Source: an uncultured Pseudomonadota bacterium (GTDB taxonomy: Bacteria > Pseudomonadota > Gammaproteobacteria > Enterobacterales > Succinivibrionaceae). From it: a stretch of DNA of 39,001 nucleotides. How positions within the stretch are numbered: position 1 is the stretch's first letter; every line of letters starts with the position of its first letter. The notes under the pieces are model-generated. The model ran no database searches, was not told where the DNA came from, and worked only from the letters and a program-made list of their open reading frames with translations. The stretch spans positions 1-39,001 of the forward strand of contig ONIT01000025.1 in NCBI GenBank assembly GCA_900317945.1, read 5' to 3'. The position numbers and the translations under genes were made by a program. This document shows positions 33,564-39,001 of the stretch, piece after piece.

Positions 33564-35198
33564 ATGATCACATCAGGAACAGGCGCCGCCGGCACGGAAG
33601 AGCAGGAAAATGACGCGCCCGGCTGGGCAGATGAGCTCAGCGGAAAGCCCGCGGAGCTGCTCGTCCGCGCCGTTATGGAGGAGTCAGGGCCCGGAAGCGG
33701 GGCAGGGAAAGAGGAGCTCGGGAAGGCCTGGCGCCGCCTGGAGGAGCTCGGGGATGCCTATGCCGCCTGGCGCCTCGGGCGGATGATGCTAGCTGACGGG
33801 ATGCAGGATAACGCGCTCTCCCTTTTCAGGCGCGCGTCGGCCCTGGGCTCCCCTGACGCCTCCCTGGATCTCGCTGAGCTCATCCTTAAGAGGATGATGG
33901 CTCCCCTCAGCGAGCCTGACACCGGGGTAATCTACCAGGGCGAGTGGATATTCAAGAACTGGGGAGCGCCCGGATCGCCTGAGCGCGAGATGGAATCTGA
34001 GGCCAGGCGCGCGCTCGAGGGCTTCGGGCGGGAGCAGAAGGCTGCCGCGGCGCTGAAGAAGGAGCTCGGAGAGCCCCGCAGCAGCGCTCTTCAGGGACTC
34101 ATGGCAAAGGCCGAGTACCTCATCGGGCGCGCCCTCTCCACCAACCTCCTCTGCCCACTTGACCGGGAATCCCCCAACAGCCCCTTCTGGTGGTTCCGCC
34201 TCGCGGCCGGGCACGGCTGCGCCGAGGCGTACTACTGGTACGCTAAGAGCTTCCTCGTGATTAAGGAAGGTACCTGGAGCAACGAGGGCGACAAGTATGT
34301 CCGCTACCTGACTGAGGGCGCCTCAAAGGGCGACGGCTTCGCGAGCTACGCGCTCTGCATCTGCCAGAGGGCAGGCATGGATGACTCAGCTGATGAGGAG
34401 TCGGCGCTCCAGAGGCTCCGCGAGGCGGCAGAGCGGGGCTGCGGCTTTGCCGTGCAGGATCTCTACATGATGCTGCGGGGCTATACAGGCGATGAGGAGG
34501 ATCAGGGCCAGAAGGACAGCGCCGCGGCAGCGAAGCTCCTCGAGAGCGTGAGGGAGCGCGCTCTCCCTGAGTACCAGGTCTGCCTCGGGGCTGACGCCGA
34601 GGCGGCGGACGATCACAAAAAGGCCTTCGCCTGCTACCGGGAGGCGGCTCTCGCCGGATCCTCCATCGGCGCGCTCCTCGCGGCCGAGTGCCTGATGAAC
34701 GGCATCGGCACCGATACTGACTATTACCGGGCAGGGTGGTACCTCTGGGTCGCGTCCTTGGGAGGCGCTCTCTACATCTCGCAGTCTGCCGCCGGGCTCC
34801 TTGCCGCGGGCGGCCTCGGGCGCGAGCGCGATCCGGATCTTGGCTTCAGGCTCTTTATGCATGAGGCAAGGTTCGGCAATGTCGAGTGCGGCAAGGCCGC
34901 GGCCGGCTGCCTCACGATGGCCCATGACATCGACCAGGCAGACGCTGAGTGGCTCACCGGGCTCTTCCGCGAGCTCGCCCACGGGAGCGTCGAGTACGCG
35001 CTTACCTACGCGGGGCTCCTCCTTCATGGCGGGCGGCCGGTGAAGGCTCTTGCCTATGCCGAGGCCGCGGAGGAGTCGGGCGTTGAGGGCGCCGCGGAGT
35101 TTGCCTCGGGGCTCAGGCAGAGGGTCGGCATCATCGGGAGGATTTACGCCTGGTTCCTTGCGAGGTCGATCTACGGGAAGTTCAACCGCGAGGCCTAG
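33564..35198 (+). CDS. Degenerate Sel1-like solenoid protein, 544 aa
   Basis: The repeats are looser than in its partner but recognisable: DAYAAWRLGRMMLADG, AEAYYWYAKSFLVIKEG, GFASYALCICQRAG, AFACYREAALAGSSIGALLAAECLMNGIG and GFRLFMHEARFGNVECGKAAAGCL. No signal peptide is seen. The C-terminus ends in a hydrophobic stretch (GIIGRIYAWFLARSIYG) that could contact a membrane. It follows the first Sel1 gene by 7 bp and is almost certainly co-transcribed. Translation probably depends on coupling, since the ribosome-binding site is poor. Function is unknown; an accessory or partner pair is likely. Confidence 0.82.
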   Translation: MITSGTGAAGTEEQENDAPGWADELSGKPAELLVRAVMEESGPGSGAGKEELGKAWRRLEELGDAYAAWRLGRMMLADGMQDNALSLFRRASALGSPDASLDLAELILKRMMAPLSEPDTGVIYQGEWIFKNWGAPGSPEREMESEARRALEGFGREQKAAAALKKELGEPRSSALQGLMAKAEYLIGRALSTNLLCPLDRESPNSPFWWFRLAAGHGCAEAYYWYAKSFLVIKEGTWSNEGDKYVRYLTEGASKGDGFASYALCICQRAGMDDSADEESALQRLREAAERGCGFAVQDLYMMLRGYTGDEEDQGQKDSAAAAKLLESVRERALPEYQVCLGADAEAADDHKKAFACYREAALAGSSIGALLAAECLMNGIGTDTDYYRAGWYLWVASLGGALYISQSAAGLLAAGGLGRERDPDLGFRLFMHEARFGNVECGKAAAGCLTMAHDIDQADAEWLTGLFRELAHGSVEYALTYAGLLLHGGRPVKALAYAEAAEESGVEGAAEFASGLRQRVGIIGRIYAWFLARSIYGKFNREA

Positions 35199-35214
35199 AA
35201 GCCTGCTGCAGCGG

Positions 35215-36054
35215 CTACTGGCACTCAGTGCGCCGGAATCCGCCGTCATCCGGGTCAGCCGGCTCGAATTTTCCGTCCCTCAGAACAAGGCGCCTTGAAT
35301 AGCAGATGTTCCAGCCGCAGGGCGAGTTGTCAGGATCATCAAATTCCTCGGTCCAGCTTCCCATGAGCGAGATCACCGCTGTTACGAGAGGCCTCACGGG
35401 ATCCGGCTTCAGGTCGATCGCGTACCGGCACTCGTGGGCCTTTCCCCGGCTGTCCATGACTCTGAATGTCTTGTACCTTTCTTCAGGGCAGAGGAAGAAG
35501 GGCGCGGCATCGATGTATTCCCCGGTCTTAAGGTCGATCATGGCCCAGTCAACACACATGGTGCCGGCGTCATAGCTGAAAAGGAAATAGCGCCCGGCGA
35601 AATTTATCTTCGGATCTGCGATTGTCTTGCCCCAGCCGATTTCAGGATTAAGGACATACTTCCATCTCCCTTCTTCCGTATCAATGGCAATGTCAGAAGG
35701 GAGCCTTAAGTCGCCGGACGCGCAGGGGTGACTGCTGTCAGCCGTGCCGTCCCGGCAGATCCGGCCCTTCTCCGGATAGCAGAACCCAGTGACGCCGCCG
35801 TGCGTGCCGCAGGCCTCTCCGCTCTCCTGGCTGCTCCCGCCGCCTGCTCCGGCATGCGGCGTTTCAAGCCTTGGCCTCCAGGCGGGATTATGGTCAACCG
35901 GGTAGTTATGCGGTACTGAGATGTGGTGTGAATGCCTGGCAATGATGACAGCGTCTCCGCTCACCGCGGAATAAAAAGCGTCACCGCAGGCAGGGTCCGC
36001 TGATGCAAGAATAAAGAGCATTGCTGAGAGTGATGCGGATAATAAGCGTCGCAT
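35215..36054 (-). CDS. Secreted protein of unknown function
   Basis: The 279-aa protein has a signal peptide (MRRLLSASLSAMLFILASADPACG, cut near CGDA). A His/Pro/Gly-rich linker (about 40-85) leads to a domain with repeated Cys, Trp and Asp (PSDIAIDTEEGRWKYVLNPEIGWG, FAGRYFLFSYDAGTMCVDWAMIDLKTGEY). Nine cysteines in the mature part suggest disulfides in the periplasm. GAGGAGG lies upstream of the ATG. I do not recognise a family. It converges on the Sel1 pair. Confidence 0.75.
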   Translation of the reverse strand: MRRLLSASLSAMLFILASADPACGDAFYSAVSGDAVIIARHSHHISVPHNYPVDHNPAWRPRLETPHAGAGGGSSQESGEACGTHGGVTGFCYPEKGRICRDGTADSSHPCASGDLRLPSDIAIDTEEGRWKYVLNPEIGWGKTIADPKINFAGRYFLFSYDAGTMCVDWAMIDLKTGEYIDAAPFFLCPEERYKTFRVMDSRGKAHECRYAIDLKPDPVRPLVTAVISLMGSWTEEFDDPDNSPCGWNICYSRRLVLRDGKFEPADPDDGGFRRTECQ

Positions 36055-36273
36055 TCCGGAATAGCCTCCTCAGACTCTGTGATATGCCGTATTATCACGC
36101 TTTTGCCACTGACGGGCAGCCTTACGCCTGAGGGGCATGCGGGTTGGGTGGGGACTTTTGGTGGGGCAGTCGCCTTGTGGGATTACTGGTGAGGCTTCTG
36201 CCTGCTGGGTGGCATCCCCGCCGTACGGGTGGTACTCTTGCTCCTGACGCTTGTTACTATGGGAGGAGCTGAC

Positions 36274-37170
36274 ATGCTGGATTTTTCAGGATTTGCCGGG
36301 CGGAAGGTCCGCTCCGCGGGGCTCGGCGAGGTTCTCTTTGATGTTTTTGCCTCAGGGCCGCGGCTCGGCGGCGCTCCGGCGAACTTCGCCTTCCACTGCG
36401 CGCAGAACGGCCTTGAGGCCGCTGTCATCAGCTCGGTCGGAAACGATGAGCTTGGAGAGAAGGCGAGGGAGCAGCTTGCCATGCATTTCCTGCCTGCACT
36501 CCTCCTCAGGAATGACCGTCAGACCGGCTTTGTGAAAGTTGATGTCGACGCGGCGGGAGTCCCCTCGTACACGTTCGCGGAGGACACCGCCTATGACAAT
36601 ATCCCGCTCGCGGAGAGCGCTCTTGCAATGGTGAGGAGCCTTGATCTAATCTGCTTCGGCTCGCTCGCGCAGAGGGGAGAGGTCTCGCGGAAGACCATCA
36701 TGGCTCTCCTTGACGCGATGCCGGAGGGATCGCTCAGGGTCTTTGACGTAAACCTCAGAAGGAACTATTACAGCAGGGCGGTGATTGAGGAGTCGCTCCG
36801 GCGCACGGATATTTTCAAGTGCAATGAGGATGAGCTGCCGGTGCTCTGCCGAATGGAAGGCCTCCGGGGCAGCGATCCTGATAGTTTCAATGATTTTCTG
36901 AGGGAGAGGGGCATCTTCTGCTTCGTTTATACCGAGGGCGCGAGGCAGAGCACAGTTTGGCTTAACAATGAGAAGTCAGTGCTCCCGACTCCCCGGGCAG
37001 ACGTCGTGGACACGGTGGGGGCGGGCGACTCCTTCACGGCGACTCTGGTCTCGCAGCTCATGCTGGGGCGGAGCCTTCCTGAGGCTCACCGGCGCGCGGT
37101 CAGCGTCTCGGCCTTTGTCTGCACGCAGAAGGGCGCGATGCCGGAGATACCCTGGGAGCTCCTAAAGTAG
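36274..37170 (+). CDS. PfkB-family sugar kinase, fructokinase-like
   Basis: The 298-aa protein is a ribokinase/PfkB-fold kinase: GLGEVLFDVF and the substrate-binding RLGGAPANFAFHCA near the N-terminus, VFDVNLRRNYY in the middle, and the ATP-site signature DTVGAGDSFTA (246-256) with catalytic Asp252. The GGAPxN motif and VNLR favour fructokinase over adenosine kinase or ribokinase. The ATG at 36274 has GGGAGGAG six bases upstream; the frame can be read back to 36229 without support. A single-gene unit with its own terminator. No sugar transporter is nearby. Confidence 0.88.
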   Translation: MLDFSGFAGRKVRSAGLGEVLFDVFASGPRLGGAPANFAFHCAQNGLEAAVISSVGNDELGEKAREQLAMHFLPALLLRNDRQTGFVKVDVDAAGVPSYTFAEDTAYDNIPLAESALAMVRSLDLICFGSLAQRGEVSRKTIMALLDAMPEGSLRVFDVNLRRNYYSRAVIEESLRRTDIFKCNEDELPVLCRMEGLRGSDPDSFNDFLRERGIFCFVYTEGARQSTVWLNNEKSVLPTPRADVVDTVGAGDSFTATLVSQLMLGRSLPEAHRRAVSVSAFVCTQKGAMPEIPWELLK

Positions 37171-37178
37171 TAGCATGA

Positions 37179-37206
37179 AGGCAGGCCGCTGGCCTGCCTG
37201 TTTCTT
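37179..37206 (+). terminator. Terminator of the sugar kinase gene
   Basis: AGGCAGGCC (37179-37187) and GGCCTGCCT (37191-37199) form a perfect 9-bp stem with a three-base loop, followed by GTTTCTT. Confidence 0.85.
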
Positions 37207-37242
37207 ATGTTAAATGACCAGCCTGCAGCGCAGGCGCGTTTC

Positions 37243-39001
37243 TCAGCACTCAAAATCGAAAGACGTGCTGTCCTTTCCGGAATCCGGCTCTTCGGGCCGC
37301 TGAGTCCTGGTTATGTCGATGTACTCCCTCAGATACTTCGCGGGAAACGGCAGGACGGTCCACTGACTCAGCCGGACAAAATCAACGCTCATGAGGCTCA
37401 GGATCCTGCTGACGAACTCCATGTCCGGCTCATCACCGTTGCAGCGCATGAGCTGCCTGATGATAATGCCTTTTGAGAGCCCGTTTTCAAGCGGAATCTT
37501 GACGCCGAGGTAGTAGCTGATGCTGTCCTTCCTGGTTTCGGACGGATTTTCAGAGTTGTAGGCCGGAGTCCTGAACCACCATCCGCCTGAGAGCTGATCA
37601 ATGCCGTACAGCCTCGCGTTGCCGCTTCCCTTGTTGCGTATCTTAATCGGAAGATGCCTGGCGAGATAAGGGATGATCTCTTTGTAGAGCGCCCGATGAG
37701 CCGGATTTTTGTTGCCTTTTGCGTCAAGGGCTTTCTGCAGCCTGTAACAGTTCAGGATATCCTTATCTCCGAATTCCGTGATGATTGATTCCCTGTACTC
37801 ACTGAGCTCAGTATTGCTGGATGATGCCTTGGCGAGCATGTCTCCCATGAATGCGGCATAGCATTCCTCAAATTCGCTGCGGGATATCTTCTTTTTCTCG
37901 TTCTCTGCCAGGGCCTCGAGTATCCTGCCAGTATCGGGAATTACGTGCTCGCTGGTTTTCCTGATGACATAGATGTCACCGGTGTCCTCCCAGACTGCGA
38001 GCTCGGTGCCCATTGGGTTGTGCTCGTAATTCTCACCATCAAGTCCGAAGGCCCGGGCGATCCTGAGATTGTCATTATTCTCATCCTTCACGTCACGGAC
38101 ATCGTTATAGGTGAAGCAGCGGAAGCTGAGAGCGCCGGTTGACGGATCAAGAGTCATGCAGTAATAGTGGGTCAGCCTGCGCTTGTCATCGATCTTGATG
38201 CGCCTTGCCATGGCGAAGCTGAGGGGCTTTATGAAGCGGTGCCCAGGGAGACCTGCTACGGTCATTCTCCCCATCTGAACGTCTCCCTTGATGGCAAGCG
38301 CGATGATGCAGGCCTTCAGCATGGTGGCAAGAACCTTGTCCTTATTCATGTGCCTGGCTTTTCCTTTGCGGTCTTTGGGACGGATGCTCTCTTCAGTGAT
38401 GCCCTGTATGGCGGCCTCTGGATGTGACCGGTAGAACTTTTGCGTCACATCCTCTTTCTTGTCCTTGTAGTATTCAGCATCGTGCCTGATGACAAGGTTG
38501 TACCTGCCATCGTCAAATCCAGAGGAGAGCTCGCTGTCTGCAAAGTCGAACCGCTCCTTCAGGATGCGGATAATGGCTTCAGCATCCTCAGCGGGAATGT
38601 CATCCCCGATCTGCGAGACAGAGAGCTTTCCCTTAAGGAGCCTGATGCAGGCTTTCAGGATCTGCTCATTGCGGTAGAGTTTGTCCTCGCTGAATTTATG
38701 CAGCTCTGTTTCAGAGTAATCCCACCACTGCAGCCTGACGTAGCGGCCTATGAGCCTTCGCATCCTTCTGTAGAACAGCGCGAGCTGCCCCATGCGTGTT
38801 TCTATGAATTCAGCATAGCTGCCGAATTTGAGAAATTCAAAAACTGCCGGCCTCTGCCGCTGTCCCTGCTGGTACATGGCAATGCCTTCCGGCTTTGGAT
38901 AATGGCGGATCCTTCCGTCCACAAACCTGTAGGCGTTGAACAGGTTTGCTATCGCTGCCTTTTCCTTGGTGGTCAGGAGGTACGGCTCGGCAGACGGGTA
39001 G
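37243..39001 (-). CDS. Large unknown protein, cut by the right edge
   Basis: The frame stays open to the last base of the window, so at least 585 codons are present and the true start lies outside. A GTG at 38922 gives an internal frame of 559 aa but is not a likely start. The protein is basic, rich in Arg, Lys and Tyr, with no membrane segment or signal. Segments such as RMRRLIGRYVRLQWWDYSE and KARHMNKDKVLATMLKAC have no motif I know. Arginine-rich helices in the N-terminal part hint at nucleic-acid binding, but that is weak. It lies downstream of and convergent with the sugar kinase. Confidence 0.7.
   Translation of the reverse strand, partial: YPSAEPYLLTTKEKAAIANLFNAYRFVDGRIRHYPKPEGIAMYQQGQRQRPAVFEFLKFGSYAEFIETRMGQLALFYRRMRRLIGRYVRLQWWDYSETELHKFSEDKLYRNEQILKACIRLLKGKLSVSQIGDDIPAEDAEAIIRILKERFDFADSELSSGFDDGRYNLVIRHDAEYYKDKKEDVTQKFYRSHPEAAIQGITEESIRPKDRKGKARHMNKDKVLATMLKACIIALAIKGDVQMGRMTVAGLPGHRFIKPLSFAMARRIKIDDKRRLTHYYCMTLDPSTGALSFRCFTYNDVRDVKDENNDNLRIARAFGLDGENYEHNPMGTELAVWEDTGDIYVIRKTSEHVIPDTGRILEALAENEKKKISRSEFEECYAAFMGDMLAKASSSNTELSEYRESIITEFGDKDILNCYRLQKALDAKGNKNPAHRALYKEIIPYLARHLPIKIRNKGSGNARLYGIDQLSGGWWFRTPAYNSENPSETRKDSISYYLGVKIPLENGLSKGIIIRQLMRCNGDEPDMEFVSRILSLMSVDFVRLSQWTVLPFPAKYLREYIDITRTQRPEEPDSGKDSTSFDFEC

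Overview
The window looks like the chromosome of a Gram-negative gammaproteobacterium. It has an LPS heptose epimerase (hldD), an MSHA-type pilin and F/SXT-type conjugation genes. Aeromonadales, perhaps a gut Succinivibrionaceae, is my best guess, but that is inference with no rRNA or marker gene to confirm it. Most genes are GC-rich. The stretch from about 5.7 to 16.4 kb is visibly AT-richer and full of broken genes, and reads as a genomic island between the biotin operon and rarA.

Left (0.1-5.7 kb): an unrecognised plus-strand gene converges on a leftward biotin operon, bioD-bioW-bioW-bioF-bioA. It carries two full-length tandem copies of pimeloyl-CoA synthetase (BioW) and a candidate BirA operator upstream of bioD. 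The operon would take free pimelate to dethiobiotin. bioB is not in the window.

Island (5.7-16.4 kb): a leftward pair, a YhcG/DUF1016 nuclease overlapping a serine-recombinase-like protein that has lost two catalytic arginines, sits beside three similar palindromes. A YbjN-like gene follows. Next is a complete IS1634-type element (9026-10995, 6-bp target duplication) inserted in the remnant of an AAA-ATPase/PD-(D/E)XK (PF09820/PF08011) gene. Two intact members of the same family follow (11244-12854 and 13717-15480), with an orphan RelB/DinJ antitoxin, an ORF broken by one in-frame stop, and a further 3' relic of the family (15591-15746).

Middle (16.5-27.5 kb): housekeeping genes rarA and CoA-disulfide reductase-rhodanese. 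Then a short, membrane-anchored XseA-like protein coupled to a Sel1 lipoprotein, an Hsp20 gene with a sigma-32-like promoter, an MSHA-like pilin, a small membrane protein, a 1.46-kb gene-poor stretch, an orphan MalE-like binding protein and hldD. The gene-poor stretch holds a solitary type I-C-like CRISPR repeat and two related hairpins.

Right (27.5-39 kb): a compact leftward four-gene conjugation block (TraF/TrhF-type peptidase, TrbC-TraW fusion, TraU, TraN) with no other transfer genes in view. Divergent from it are two Sel1-repeat genes. Then come a secreted protein of unknown function, a PfkB fructokinase-like gene, and a large unknown gene running off the right edge.

The best candidates for something undescribed are the YhcG/degenerate-recombinase pair with its palindromes, the membrane-anchored truncated XseA, the doubled bioW, and the transfer peptidase whose nucleophile position is Cys.
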